Made by a program: the position numbers and the translations under genes. A stretch of DNA of 64,000 nt from assembly GCA_916610825.1 (NCBI GenBank), contig CAKAJK010000003.1, positions 372,001-436,000 of the forward strand, in the 5' to 3' direction. The notes beneath the pieces are model-generated. The model saw only the letters and a program-made list of their open reading frames with translations. It searched no databases and was not told the DNA's origin. Positions 28,180 through 43,400 of the stretch are shown in pieces (the stretch's first letter is position 1; every line of letters starts with the position of its first letter). This DNA is from Haliclystus octoradiatus. Lineage: Eukaryota; Cnidaria; Staurozoa; Stauromedusae; Haliclystidae.

Positions 28180-28307
28180 GCGTAATCGTTTCACAAATAG
28201 TATATTTGGAATCAGTGAAAAATTCTGAACAAGAATATTGTATTCAAAACTTCTATTTAACTTTAAACAAAGGAAATCTTCAAACACGAATTACTCGAGT
28301 TATAGTT
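28180..28307 (+). repeat. B monomer with 17-bp internal deletion
   Basis: The usual CTATTTAACAGTTTC...CAACTTTAAAC segment is shortened to CTATTTAACTTTAAAC. This removes 17 bp between two copies of AAC, giving a 128-bp monomer. The spacing of equivalent monomers on either side (862 bp instead of 879) confirms the loss. Only one copy was seen, so it has not been amplified. Confidence 0.9.
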
Positions 28308-31300
28308 GAGCAATCATTTCACAAATAGTATATTTGGAATCAGTGAAAAATTCTGAACAAGAATATTGTATTCAAAACTTCTATTTTACAGTTTCAAATT
28401 TTCAACTTTAAACAAAGGAAATCTTCAAACACGAATTACTCGAGTTATACTTGAGCAGTCATTTCACAAATAGTATATTTGGAATCAGTGAAAAATTCTG
28501 AACAAGAATATTGTATTCAAAACTTCTATTTAACAGTTTCAAATTTTCAACTTTACACAAAGGAAATCTTCAAACACGAATTACTCGAGTTATAGTTGAG
28601 CAGTCATTTCACAAATAGTATATTTGGAATCAGTGAAAAATTCTGAACAAGAATATTGTATTCAAAACTTCTATTTTACAGTTTCAAATTTTCAACTTTA
28701 AACAAAGGAAATCTTCAAACACGAATTACTCGAGTTATACTTGAGCAGTCATTTCACAAATAGTATATTTGGAATCAGTGAAAAATTCTGAACAAGAATA
28801 TTGTATTCAAAACCTCTATTTAACAGTTTCAAATTTTCAACTTTAAACAAAGGAAATCTTCAAACACGAATTACTCGAGTTATAGCTGAGCAATCATTTC
28901 ACAAATAGTATATTTGGAATCAGTGCAAAATTTTGAAGAAGAATAATGTTCTCAAAAGTTAAAAATGTACAGTTTTGAAATTTCGAATTTTAACAAAGTT
29001 TTGTACGTCAAACTAAAACAAGAATTTCCCGAGTTATAATGGCTTAATCGTTTCACAAATAGTATATTTGGAATCAGTGAAAAATTCTGAACAAGAATAT
29101 TGTATTCAAAACTTCTATTTAACAGTTTCAAATTTTCAACTTTAAACAAAGGAAATCTTCAAACACGAATTACTCGAGTTATAGTTGAGCAATCATTTCA
29201 CAAATAGTATATTTGGAATCAGTGCAAAATTCTGAACAAGAATAATGTTCTCAAAAGTTTAAAATGTACAGTTTTGAAATTTCGAATTTTAACAAAGTTT
29301 TGTATGTCAAACTAAAACAAGAATTTCTCGAGTTATAATGGCGTAACCGTTTCACAAATAGTATATTTGGAATCAGTAAAAAATTCTGAACAATAATATT
29401 GTATTCAAAACTTCTATTTAACAGTTTCAAATTTTCAACTTTAAACAAAGGAAATCTTCAAACACGAATTACTCGAGTTATAGTTGAGCAATCATTTCAC
29501 AAATAGTATATTTGGAATCAGTGCAAAATTCTGAACAAGAATAATGTTCTCAAAAGTTTAAAATGTACAGTTTTGAAATTTCGAATTTTAACAAAGTTTT
29601 GTACGTCAAACTAAAACAAGAATTTCTCGAGTTATAATGGCGTAATCGTTTCACAAATAGTATATTTGGAATCAGTGAAAAATTCTGAACAAGAATATTG
29701 TATTCAAAACTTCTATTTAACAGTTTCAAATTTTCAACTTCAAACAAAGGAAATCTTCAAACACGAATTACTCGAGTTATAGTTGAGCAATCATTTCACA
29801 AATAGTATATTTGGAATCAGTGCAAAATTTTGAAGAAGAATAATGTTCTCAAAAGTTAAAAATGTACAGTTTTGAAATTTCGAATTTTAACAAAGTTTTG
29901 TACGTCAAACTAAAACAAGAATTTCCCGAGTTATAATGGCGTAATCGTTTCACAAATAGTATATTTGGAATCAGTGCAAAATTCTGAACAAGAATAATGT
30001 TCTCAAAAGTTTAAAATGTACAGTTTTGAAATTTCGAATTTTAACAAAGTTTTGTATGTCAAACTAAAACAAGAATTTCTCGAGTTATAATGGCGTAACC
30101 GTTTCACAAATAGTATATTTGGAATCAGTAAAAAATTCTGAACAATAATATTGTATTCAAAACTTCTATTTAACAGTTTCAAATTTTCAACTTTAAACAA
30201 AGGAAATCTTCAAACACGAATTACTCGAGTTATAGTTGAGCAATCATTTCACAAATAGTATATTTGGAATCAGTGCAAAATTCTGAACAATAATAATGTT
30301 CTCAAAAGTTTAAAATGTACAGTTTTGAAATTTCGAATTTTAACAAAGTTTTGTACGTCAAACTAAAACAAGAATTTCTCGAGTTATAATGGCGTAATCG
30401 TTTCACAAATAGTATATTTGGAATCAGTGAAAAATTCTGAACAAGAATATTGTATTCAAAACTTCTATTTAACAGTTTCAAATTTTCAACTTCAAACAAA
30501 GGAAATCTTCAAACACGAATTACTCGAGTTATAGTTGAGCAATCATTTCACAAATAGTATATTTGGAATCAGTGCAAAATTTTGAAGAAGAATAATGTTC
30601 TCAAAAGTTAAAAATGTACAGTTTTGAAATTTTGAATTTTAACAAAGTTTTGTACGTCAAACTAAAACAAGAATTTCCCGAGTTATAATGGCGTAATCGT
30701 TTCACAAATAGTATATTTGGAATCAGTGCAAAATTCTGAACAAGAATAATGTTCTCAAAAGTTTAAAATGTACAGTTTTGAAATTTCGAATTTTAACAAA
30801 GTTTTGTATGTCAAACTAAAACAAGAATTTCTCGAGTTATAATGGCGTAACCGTTTCACAAATAGTATATTTGGAATCAGTAAAAAATTCTGAACAATAA
30901 TATTGTATTCAAAACTTCTATTTAACAGTTTCAAATTTTCAACTTTAAACAAAGGAAATCTTCAAACACGAATTACTCGAGTTATAATTGAGCAATCATT
31001 TCACAAATAGTATATTTGGAATCAGTGCAAAATTCTGAACAAGAATAATGTTCTCAAAAGTTTAAAATGTACAGTTTTGAAATTTCGAATTTTAACAAAG
31101 TTTTGTACGTCAAACTAAAACAAGAATTTCTCGAGTTATAATGGCGTAATCGTTTCACAAATAGTATATTTGGAATCAGTGAAAAATTCTGAACAAGAAT
31201 ATTGTATTCAAAACTTCTATTTAACAGTTTCAAATTTTCAACTTCAAACAAAGGAAATCTTCAAACACGAATTACTCGAGTTATAGTTGAGCAATCATTT

Positions 31301-33811
31301 CACAAATAGTATATTTGGAATCAGTGCAAAATTTTGAAGAAGAATAATGTTCTCAAAAGTTAAAAATGTACAGTTTTGAAATTTCGAATTTTAACAAAGT
31401 TTTGTACGTCAAACTAAAACAAGAATTTCCCGAGTTATAATGGCGTAATCGTTTCACAAATAGTATATTTGGAATCAGTGCAAAATTCTGAACAAGAATA
31501 ATGTTCTCAAAAGTTTAAAATGTACAGTTTTGAAATTTCGAATTTTAACAAAGTTTTGTATGTCAAACTAAAACAAGAATTTCTCGAGTTATAATGGCGT
31601 AATCGTTTCACAAATAGTATATTTGGAATCAGTGAAAAATTCTGAACAAGAATATTGTATTCAAAACTTCTATTTTACAGTTTCAAATTTTCAACTTTAA
31701 ACAAAGGAAATCTTCAAACACGAATTACTCGAGTTATACTTGAGCAGTCATTTCACAAATAGTATATTTGGAATCAGTGAAAAATTCTGAACAAGAATAT
31801 TGTATTCAAAACTTCTATTTTACAGTTTCAAATTTTCAACTTTAAACAAAGGAAATCTTCAAACACGAATTACTCGAGTTATACTTGAGCAGTCATTTCA
31901 CAAATAGTATATTTGGAATCAGTGAAAAATTCTGAACAAGAATATTGTATTCAAAACTTCTATTTAACAGTTTCAAATTTTCAACTTTACACAAAGGAAA
32001 TCTTCAAACACGAATTACTCGAGTTATAGTTGAGCAGTCATTTCACAAATAGTATATTTGGAATCAGTGAAAAATTCTGAACAAGAATATTGTATTCAAA
32101 ACTTCTATTTAACAGTTTCAAATTTTCAACTTTAAACAAGGGAAATCTTCAAACACGAATTACTCGAGTTATAGTTGAGCAATCATTTCACAAATAGTAT
32201 ATTTGGAATCAGTGCAAAATTCTGAACAAGAATAATGTTCTCAAAAGTTTAAAATGTACAGTTTTGAAATTTCGAATTTTAACAAAGTTTTGTACGTCAA
32301 ACTAAAACAAGAATTTCTCGAGTTATAATGGCGTAATCGTTTCACAAATAGTATATTTGGAATCAGTGAAAAATTCTGAACAAGAATATTGTATTCAAAA
32401 CTTCTATTTAACAGTTTCAAATTTTCAACTTCAAACAAAGGAAATCTTCAAACACGAATTTCTCGAGTTATAGTTGAGCAATCATTTCACAAATAGTATA
32501 TTTGGAATCAGTGCAAAATTTTGAAGAAGAATAATGTTCTCAAAAGTTAAAAATGTACAGTTTTGAAATTTCGAATTTTAACAAAGTTTTGTACGTCAAA
32601 CTAAAACAAGAATTTCCCGAGTTATAATGGCGTAATCGTTTCACAAATAGTATATTTGGAATCAGTGCAAAATTCTGAACAAGAAAAATGTTCTCAAAAG
32701 TTTGAAATGTACAGTTTTGAAATTTCGAATTTTAACAAAGTTTTGTATGTCAAACTAAAACAAGAATTTCTCGAGTTATAATGGCGTAACCGTTTCACAA
32801 ATAGTATATTTGGAATCAGTAAAAAATTCTGAACAATAATATTGTATTCAAAACTTCTATTTAACAGTTTCAAATTTTCAACTTTAAACAAAGGAAATCT
32901 TCAAACACGAATTACTCGAGTTATAGTTGAGCAATCATTTCACAAATAGTATATTTGGAATCAGTGCAAAATTCTGAACAAGAAAAATGTTCTCAAAAGT
33001 TTAAAATGTACAGTTTTGAAATTTCGAATTTTAACAAAGTTTTGTATGTCAAACTAAAACAAGAATTTCTCGAGTTATAATGGCGTAACCGTTTCACAAA
33101 TAGTATATTTGGAATCAGTAAAAAATTCTGAACAATAATATTGTATTCAAAACTTCTATTTAACAGTTTCAAATTTTCAACTTTAAACAAAGGAAATCTT
33201 CAAACACGAATTACTCGAGTTATAGTTGAGCAATCATTTCACAAATAGTATATTTGGAATCAGTGCAAAATTCTGAACAAGAATAATGTTCTCAAAAGTT
33301 TAAAATGTACAGTTTTGAAATTTCGAATTTTAACAAAGTTTTGTACGTCAAACTAAAACAAGAATTTCTCGAGTTATAATGGCGTAATCGTTTCACAAAT
33401 AGTATATTTGGAATCAGTGAAAAATTCTGAACAAGAATATTGTATTCAAAACTTCTATTTAACAGTTTCAAATTTTCAACTTCAAACAAAAGAAATCTTC
33501 AAACACGAATTACTCGAGTTATAGTTGAGCAATCATTTCACAAATAGTATATTTGGAATCAGTGCAAAATTTTGAAGAAGAATAATGTTCTCAAAAGTTA
33601 AAAATGTACAGTTTTGAAATTTCGAATTTTAACAAAGTTTTGTACGTCAAACTAAAACAAGAATTTCCCGAGTTATAATGGCGTAATCGTTTCACAAATA
33701 GTATATTTGGAATCAGTGCAAAATTCTGAACAAGAATATTGTATTCAAAACTTCTATTTTACAGTTTCAAATTTTCAACTTTAAACAAAGGAAATCTTCA
33801 AACACGAATTA

Positions 33812-36800
33812 CTCGAGTTATAATGGCGAAATCGTTTCACAAATAGTATATTTGGAATCAGTGAAAAATTCTGAACAAGAATATTGTATTCAAAACTTCT
33901 ATTTAACAGTTTCAAATTTTCAACTTTACACAAAGGAAATCTTCAAACACGAATTACTCGAGTTATAGTTGAGCAGTCATTTCACAAATAGTATATTTGG
34001 AATCAGTGAAAAATTCTGAACAAGAATATTGTATTCAAAACTTCTATTTAACAGTTTCAAATTTTCAACTTTAAACAAAGGAAATCTTCAAACACGAATT
34101 ACTCGAGTTATAGTTGAGCAATCATTTCACAAATAGTATATTTGGAATCAGTGCAAAATTTTGAAGAAGAATAATTTTCTCAAAAGTTAAAAATGTACAG
34201 TTTTGAAATTTCGAATTTTAACAAAGTTTTGTACGTCAAACTAAAACAAGAATTTCCCGAGTTATAATGGCGTAATCGTTTCACAAATAGTATATTTGGA
34301 ATCAGTGCAAAATTCTGAACAAGAATAATGTTCTCAAAAGTTTAAAATGTACAGTTTTGAAATTTCGAATTTTAACAAAGTTTTGTATGTCAAACTAAAA
34401 CAAGAATTTCTCGAGTTATAATGGCGTAATCGTTTCACAAATAGTATATTTGGAATCAGTGAAAAATTCTGAACAAGAATATTGTATTCAAAACTTCTAT
34501 TTTACAGTTTCAAATTTTCAACTTTAAACAAAGGAAATCTTCAAACACGAATTACTCGAGTTATAGTTTCACAAATAGTATATTTGGAATCAGTGAAAAA
34601 TTCTCAACAAGAATATTGTATTCAAAACTTCTATTTTACAGTTTCAAATTTTCAACTTTAAACAAAGGAAATCTTCAAACACGAATTACTCGAGTTATAC
34701 TTGAGCAGTCATTTCACAAATAGTATATTTGGAATCAGTGAAAAATTCTGAACAAGAATATTGTATTCAAAACTTCTATTTAACAGTTTCAAATTTTCAA
34801 CTTTACACAAAGGAAATCTTCAAACACGAATTACTCGAGTTATAGTTGAGCAGTCATTTCACAAATAGTATATTTGGAATCAGTGAAAAATTCTGAACAA
34901 GAATATTGTATTCAAAACTTCTATTTTACAGTTTCAAATTTTCAACTTTAAACAAAGGAAATCTTCAAACACGAATTACTCGAGTTATACTTGAGCAGTC
35001 ATTTCACAAATAGTATATTTGGAATCAGTGAAAAATTCTGAACAAGAATATTGTATTCAAAACCTCTATTTAACAGTTTCAAATTTTCAACTTTAAACAA
35101 AGGAAATCTTCAAACACGAATTACTCGAGTTATAGTTGAGCAATCATTTCACAAATAGTATATTTGGAATCAGTGCAAAATTCTGAACAAGAAAAATGTT
35201 CTCAAAAGTTTAAAATGTACAGTTTTGAAATTTCGAATTTTAACAAAGTTTTGTATGTCAAACTAAAACAAGAATTTCTCGAGTTATAATGGCGTAACCG
35301 TTTCACAAATAGTATATTTGGAATCAGTAAAAAATTCTGAACAATAATATTGTATTCAAAACTTCTATTTAACAGTTTCAAATTTTCAACTTTAAACAAA
35401 GGAAATCTTCAAACACGAATTACTCGAGTTATAGTTGAGCAATCATTTCACAAATAGTATATTTGGAATCAGTGCAAAATTCTGAACAAGAATAATGTTC
35501 TCAAAAGTTTAAAATGTACAGTTTTGAAATTTCGAATTTTAACAAAGTTTTGTACGTCAAACTAAAACAAGAATTTCTCGAGTTATAATGGCGTAATCGT
35601 TTCACAAATAGTATATTTGGAATCAGTAAAAAATTCTGAACAAGAATATTGTATTCAAAACTTCTATTTAACAGTTTCAAATTTTCAACTTCAAACAAAA
35701 GAAATCTTCAAACACGAATTACTCGAGTTATAGTTGAGCAATCATTTCACAAATAGTATATTTGGAATCAGTGCAAAATTTTGAAGAAGAATAATGTTCT
35801 CAAAAGTTAAAAATGTACAGTTTTGAAATTTCGAATTTTAACAAAGTTTTGTACGTCAAACTAAAACAAGAATTTCCCGAGTTATAATGGCGTAATCGTT
35901 TCACAAATAGTATATTTGGAATCAGTGCAAAATTCTGAACAAGAATATTGTATTCAAAACTTCTATTTTACAGTTTCAAATTTTCAACTTTAAACAAAGG
36001 AAATCTTCAAACACGAATTACTCGAGTTATAATGGCGAAATCGTTTCACAAATAGTATATTTGGAATCAGTGAAAAATTCTGAACAAGAATATTGTATTC
36101 AAAACTTCTATTTAACAGTTTCAAATTTTCAACTTTACACAAAGGAAATCTTCAAACACGAATTACTCGAGTTATAGTTGAGCAGTCATTTCACAAATAG
36201 TATATTTGGAATCAGTGAAAAATTCTGAACAAGAATATTGTATTCAAAACTTCTATTTAACAGTTTCAAATTTTCAACTTCAAACAAAGGAAATCTTCAA
36301 ACACGAATTACTCGAGTTATAGTTGAGCAATCATTTCACAAATAGTATATTTGGAATCAGTGCAAAATTTTGAAGAAGAATAATTTTCTCAAAAGTTAAA
36401 AATGTACAGTTTTGAAATTTCGAATTTTAACAAAGTTTTGTACGTCAAACTAAAACAAGAATTTCCCGAGTTATAATGGCGTAATCGTTTCACAAATAGT
36501 ATATTTGGAATCAGTGCAAAATTCTGAACAAGAATAATGTTCTCAAAAGTTTAAAATGTACAGTTTTGAAATTTCGAATTTTAACAAAGTTTTGTATGTC
36601 AAACTAAAACAAGAATTTCTCGAGTTATAATGGCGTAATCGTTTCACAAATAGTATATTTGGAATCAGTGAAAAATTCTGAACAAGAATATTGTATTCAA
36701 AACTTCTATTTTACAGTTTCAAATTTTCAACTTTAAACAAAGGAAATCTTCAAACACGAATTACTCGAGTTATAGTTGAGCAGTCATTTCACAAATAGTA

Positions 36801-38838
36801 TATTTGGAATCAGTGAAAAATTCTGAACAAGAATATTGTATTCAAAACTTCTATTTTACAGTTTCAAATTTTCAACTTTAAACAAAGGAAATCTTCAAAC
36901 ACGAATTACTCGAGTTATACTTGAGCAGTCATTTCACAAATAGTATATTTGGAATCAGTGAAAAATTCTGAACAAGAATATTGTATTCAAAACTTCTATT
37001 TAACAGTTTCAAATTTTCAACTTTACACAAAGGAAATCTTCAAACACGAATTACTCGAGTTATAGTTGAGCAGTCATTTCACAAATAGTATATTTGGAAT
37101 CAGTGAAAAATTCTGAACAAGAATATTGTATTCAAAACTTCTATTTTACAGTTTCAAATTTTCAACTTTAAACAAAGGAAATCTTCAAACACGAATTACT
37201 CGAGTTATACTTGAGCAGTCATTTCACAAATAGTATATTTGGAATCAGTGAAAAATTCTGAACAAGAATATTGTATTCAAAACCTCTATTTAACAGTTTC
37301 AAATTTTCAACTTTAAACAAAGGAAATCTTCAAACACGAATTACTCGAGTTATAGCTGAGCAATCATTTCACAAATAGTATATTTGGAATCAGTGCAAAA
37401 TTTTGAAGAAGAATAATGTTCTCAAAAGTTAAAAATGTACAGTTTTGAAATTTCGAATTTTAACAAAGTTTTGTACGTCAAACTAAAACAAGAATTTCCC
37501 GAGTTATAATGGCTTAATCGTTTCACAAATAGTATATTTGGAATCAGTGCAAAATTCTGAACAAGAATATTGTATTCAAAACTTCTATTTAACAGTTTCA
37601 AATTTTCAACTTTACACAAAGGAAATCTTCAAACACGAATTACTCGAGTTATAGTTGAGCAGTCATTTCACAAATAGTATATTTGGAATCAGTGAAAAAT
37701 TCTGAACAAGAATATTGTATTCAAAACTTCTATTTAACAGTTTCAAATTTTCAACTTTAAACAAGGGAAATCTTCAAACACGAATTACTCGAGTTATAGT
37801 TGAGCAATCATTTCACAAATAGTATATTTGGAATCAGTGCAAAATTCTGAACAAGAATAATGTTCTCAAAAGTTTAAAATGTACAGTTTTGAAATTTCGA
37901 ATTTTAACAAAGTTTTGTACGTCAAACTAAAACAAGAATTTCTCGAGTTATAATGGCGTAATCGTTTCACAAATAGTATATTTGGAATCAGTGAAAAATT
38001 CTGAACAAGAATATTGTATTCAAAACTTCTATTTAACAGTTTCAAATTTTCAACTTCAAACAAAGGAAATCTTCAAACACGAATTTCTCGAGTTATAGTT
38101 GAGCAATCATTTCACAAATAGTATATTTGGAATCAGTGCAAAATTTTGAAGAAGAATAATGTTCTCAAAAGTTAAAAATGTACAGTTTTGAAATTTCGAA
38201 TTTTAACAAAGTTTTGTACGTCAAACTAAAACAAGAATTTCCCGAGTTATAATGGCGTAATCGTTTCACAAATAGTATATTTGGAATCAGTGCAAAATTC
38301 TGAACAAGAAAAATGTTCTCAAAAGTTTAAAATGTACAGTTTTGAAATTTCGAATTTTAACAAAGTTTTGTATGTCAAACTAAAACAAGAATTTCTCGAG
38401 TTATAATGGCGTAACCGTTTCACAAATAGTATATTTGGAATCAGTAAAAAATTCTGAACAATAATATTGTATTCAAAACTTCTATTTAACAGTTTCAAAT
38501 TTTCAACTTTAAACAAAGGAAATCTTCAAACACGAATTACTCGAGTTATAGTTGAGCAATCATTTCACAAATAGTATATTTGGAATCAGTGCAAAATTCT
38601 GAACAAGAAAAATGTTCTCAAAAGTTTAAAATGTACAGTTTTGAAATTTCGAATTTTAACAAAGTTTTGTATGTCAAACTAAAACAAGAATTTCTCGAGT
38701 TATAATGGCGTAACCGTTTCACAAATAGTATATTTGGAATCAGTAAAAAATTCTGAACAATAATATTGTATTCAAAACTTCTATTTAACAGTTTCAAATT
38801 TTCAACTTTAAACAAAGGAAATCTTCAAACACGAATTA
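33812..38838 (+). repeat. About 5-kb segmental duplication, copy 1 (partner 40488-45525)
   Basis: Equivalent monomers recur at +6687 bp (35202 and 41889, 35501 and 42188, 37422 and 44109, 38618 and 45305). The offset is 6676 bp to the left of an 11-bp deletion in this copy. Shared rare states include AATAATTTTCTC and CTTCAAACAAAAG. The two blocks are separated by 1649 bp. Confidence 0.85.
34554..34687 (+). repeat. B monomer with 11-bp deletion in the spacer before the core
   Basis: TTATAG runs directly into TTTCACAAATAG, so TTGAGCAGTCA is missing and the CTCGAG-to-dyad distance is 11 bp shorter than elsewhere. The same monomer has TTCTCAAC where all others have TTCTGAAC or TTTTGAA. The partner block (near 41231) is full length, so the deletion came after the duplication. 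Confidence 0.88.
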
Positions 38839-39581
38839 CTCGAGTTATAGTTGAGCAGTCATTTCACAAATAGTATATTTGGAATCAGTGAAAAATTCTG
38901 AACAAGAATATTGTATTCAAAACTTCTATTTAACAGTTTCAAATTTTCAACTTCAAACAAAGGAAATCTTCAAACACGAATTACTCGAGTTATAGTTGAG
39001 CAATCATTTCACAAATAGTATATTTGGAATCAGTGCAAAATTTTGAAGAAGAATAATTTTCTCAAAAGTTAAAAATGTACAGTTTTGAAATTTCGAATTT
39101 TAACAAAGTTTTGTACGTCAAACTAAAACAAGAATTTCCCGAGTTATAATGGCGTAATCGTTTCACAAATAGTATATTTGGAATCAGTGCAAAATTCTGA
39201 ACAAGAATAATGTTCTCAAAAGTTTAAAATGTACAGTTTTGAAATTTCGAATTTTAACAAAGTTTTGTATGTCAAACTAAAACAAGAATTTCTCGAGTTA
39301 TAATGGCGTAATCGTTTCACAAATAGTATATTTGGAATCAGTGAAAAATTCTGAACAAGAATATTGTATTCAAAACTTCTATTTTACAGTTTCAAATTTT
39401 CAACTTTAAACAAAGGAAATCTTCAAACACGAATTACTCGAGTTATAGTTGAGCAGTCATTTCACAAATAGTATATTTGGAATCAGTGAAAAATTCTGAA
39501 CAAGAATATTGTATTCAAAACTTCTATTTTACAGTTTCAAATTTTCAACTTTAAACAAAGGAAATCTTCAAACACGAATTA

Positions 39582-39735
39582 CTCGAGTTATACTTGAGCA
39601 GTCATTTCACAAATAGTATATTTGGAATCAGTGAAAAATTCTGAACAAGAATAATGTTCTCAAAAGTTTAAAATGTACAGTTTTGAAATTTCGAATTTTA
39701 ACAAAGTTTTGTACGTCAAACTAAAACAAGAATTT
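39582..39735 (+). repeat. Hybrid monomer: B-type 5' part, A-type 3' half
   Basis: The 5' part is that of a B sub-class (ACTTGAGCAGTC, CAGTGAAAAATTC), but after CTGAACAAGAAT it continues with the A-specific ATGTTCTC and GTACGTC. An identical hybrid occurs at 47601-47754, 8019 bp away. The switch lies in or near the segment shared by A and B. Confidence 0.85.
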
Positions 39736-40487
39736 CTCGAGTTATAATGGCGTAATCGTTTCACAAATAGTATATTTGGAATCAGTGAAAAATTCTGAAC
39801 AAGAATATTGTATTCAAAACTTCTATTTAACAGTTTCAAATTTTCAACTTCAAACAAAGGAAATCTTCAAACACGAATTACTCGAGTTATAGTTGAGCAA
39901 TCATTTCACAAATAGTATATTTGGAATCAGTGCAAAATTTTGAAGAAGAATAATGTTCTCAAAAGTTAAAAATGTACAGTTTTGAAATTTCGAATTTTAA
40001 CAAAGTTTTGTACGTCAAACTAAAACAAGAATTTCCCGAGTTATAATGGCGTAATCGTTTCACAAATAGTATATTTGGAATCAGTGCAAAATTCTGAACA
40101 AGAATAATGTTCTCAAAAGTTTAAAATGTACAGTTTTGAAATTTCGAATTTTAACAAAGTTTTGTATGTCAAACTAAAACAAGAATTTCTCGAGTTATAA
40201 TGGCGTAACCGTTTCACAAATAGTATATTTGGAATCAGTAAAAAATTCTGAACAATAATATTGTATTCAAAACTTCTATTTAACAGTTTCAAATTTTCAA
40301 CTTTAAACAAAGGAAATCTTCAAACACGAATTACTCGAGTTATAATTGAGCAATCATTTCACAAATAGTATATTTGGAATCAGTGCAAAATTCTGAACAA
40401 GAATAATGTTCTCAAAAGTTTAAAATGTACAGTTTTGAAATTTCGAATTTTAACAAAGTTTTGTACGTCAAACTAAAACAAGAATTT

Positions 40488-43400
40488 CTCGAGTTATAAT
40501 GGCGTAATCGTTTCACAAATAGTATATTTGGAATCAGTGAAAAATTCTGAACAAGAATATTGTATTCAAAACTTCTATTTAACAGTTTCAAATTTTCAAC
40601 TTTACACAAAGGAAATCTTCAAACACGAATTACTCGAGTTATAGTTGAGCAGTCATTTCACAAATAGTATATTTGGAATCAGTGAAAAATTCTGAACAAG
40701 AATATTGTATTCAAAACTTCTATTTAACAGTTTCAAATTTTCAACTTCAAACAAAGGAAATCTTCAAACACGAATTACTCGAGTTATAGTTGAGCAATCA
40801 TTTCACAAATAGTATATTTGGAATCAGTGCAAAATTTTGAAGAAGAATAATTTTCTCAAAAGTTAAAAATGTACAGTTTTGAAATTTCGAATTTTAACAA
40901 AGTTTTGTACGTCAAACTAAAACAAGAATTTCCCGAGTTATAATGGCGTAATCGTTTCACAAATAGTATATTTGGAATCAGTGCAAAATTCTGAACAAGA
41001 ATAATGTTCTCAAAAGTTTAAAATGTACAGTTTTGAAATTTCGAATTTTAACAAAGTTTTGTATGTCAAACTAAAACAAGAATTTCTCGAGTTATAATGG
41101 CGTAATCGTTTCACAAATAGTATATTTGGAATCAGTGAAAAATTCTGAACAAGAATATTGTATTCAAAACTTCTATTTTACAGTTTCAAATTTTCAACTT
41201 TAAACAAAGGAAATCTTCAAACACGAATTACTCGAGTTATAGTTGAGCAATCATTTCACAAATAGTATATTTGGAATCAGTGAAAAATTCTGAACAAGAA
41301 TATTGTATTCAAAACTTCTATTTTACAGTTTCAAATTTTCAACTTTAAACAAAGGAAATCTTCAAACACGAATTACTCGAGTTATACTTGAGCAGTCATT
41401 TCACAAATAGTATATTTGGAATCAGTGAAAAATTCTGAACAAGAATATTGTATTCAAAACTTCTATTTAACAGTTTCAAATTTTCAACTTTACACAAAGG
41501 AAATCTTCAAACACGAATTACTCGAGTTATAGTTGAGCAGTCATTTCACAAATAGTATATTTGGAATCAGTGAAAAATTCTGAACAAGAATATTGTATTC
41601 AAAACTTCTATTTTACAGTTTCAAATTTTCAACTTTAAACAAAGGAAATCTTCAAACACGAATTACTCGAGTTATACTTGAGCAGTCATTTCACAAATAG
41701 TATATTTGGAATCAGTGAAAAATTCTGAACAAGAATATTGTATTCAAAACCTCTATTTAACAGTTTCAAATTTTCAACTTTAAACAAAGGAAATCTTCAA
41801 ACACGAATTACTCGAGTTATAGTTGAGCAATCATTTCACAAATAGTATATTTGGAATCAGTGCAAAATTCTGAACAAGAAAAATGTTCTCAAAAGTTTAA
41901 AATGTACAGTTTTGAAATTTCGAATTTTAACAAAGTTTTGTATGTCAAACTAAAACAAGAATTTCTCGAGTTATAATGGCGTAACCGTTTCACAAATAGT
42001 ATATTTGGAATCAGTAAAAAATTCTGAACAATAATATTGTATTCAAAACTTCTATTTAACAGTTTCAAATTTTCAACTTTAAACAAAGGAAATCTTCAAA
42101 CACGAATTACTCGAGTTATAGTTGAGCAATCATTTCACAAATAGTATATTTGGAATCAGTGCAAAATTCTGAACAAGAATAATGTTCTCAAAAGTTTAAA
42201 ATGTACAGTTTTGAAATTTCGAATTTTAACAAAGTTTTGTACGTCAAACTAAAACAAGAATTTCTCGAGTTATAATGGCGTAATCGTTTCACAAATAGTA
42301 TATTTGGAATCAGTGAAAAATTCTGAACAAGAATATTGTATTCAAAACTTCTATTTAACAGTTTCAAATTTTCAACTTCAAACAAAAGAAATCTTCAAAC
42401 ACGAATTACTCGAGTTATAGTTGAGCAATCATTTCACAAATAGTATATTTGGAATCAGTGCAAAATTTTGAAGAAGAATAATGTTCTCAAAAGTTAAAAA
42501 TGTACAGTTTTGAAATTTCGAATTTTAACAAAGTTTTGTACGTCAAACTAAAACAAGAATTTCCCGAGTTATAATGGCGTAATCGTTTCACAAATAGTAT
42601 ATTTGGAATCAGTGCAAAATTCTGAACAAGAATATTGTATTCAAAACTTCTATTTTACAGTTTCAAATTTTCAACTTTAAACAAAGGAAATCTTCAAACA
42701 CGAATTACTCGAGTTATAATGGCGAAATCGTTTCACAAATAGTATATTTGGAATCAGTGAAAAATTCTGAACAAGAATATTGTATTCAAAACTTCTATTT
42801 AACAGTTTCAAATTTTCAACTTTACACAAAGGAAATCTTCAAACACGAATTACTCGAGTTATAGTTGAGCAGTCATTTCACAAATAGTATATTTGGAATC
42901 AGTGAAAAATTCTGAACAAGAATATTGTATTCAAAACTTCTATTTAACAGTTTCAAATTTTCAACTTCAAACAAAGGAAATCTTCAAACACGAATTACTC
43001 GAGTTATAGTTGAGCAATCATTTCACAAATAGTATATTTGGAATCAGTGCAAAATTTTGAAGAAGAATAATTTTCTCAAAAGTTAAAAATGTACAGTTTT
43101 GAAATTTCGAATTTTAACAAAGTTTTGTACGTCAAACTAAAACAAGAATTTCCCGAGTTATAATGGCGTAATCGTTTCACAAATAGTATATTTGGAATCA
43201 GTGCAAAATTCTGAACAAGAATAATGTTCTCAAAAGTTTAAAATGTACAGTTTTGAAATTTCGAATTTTAACAAAGTTTTGTATGTCAAACTAAAACAAG
43301 AATTTCTCGAGTTATAATGGCGTAATCGTTTCACAAATAGTATATTTGGAATCAGTGAAAAATTCTGAACAAGAATATTGTATTCAAAACTTCTATTTTA

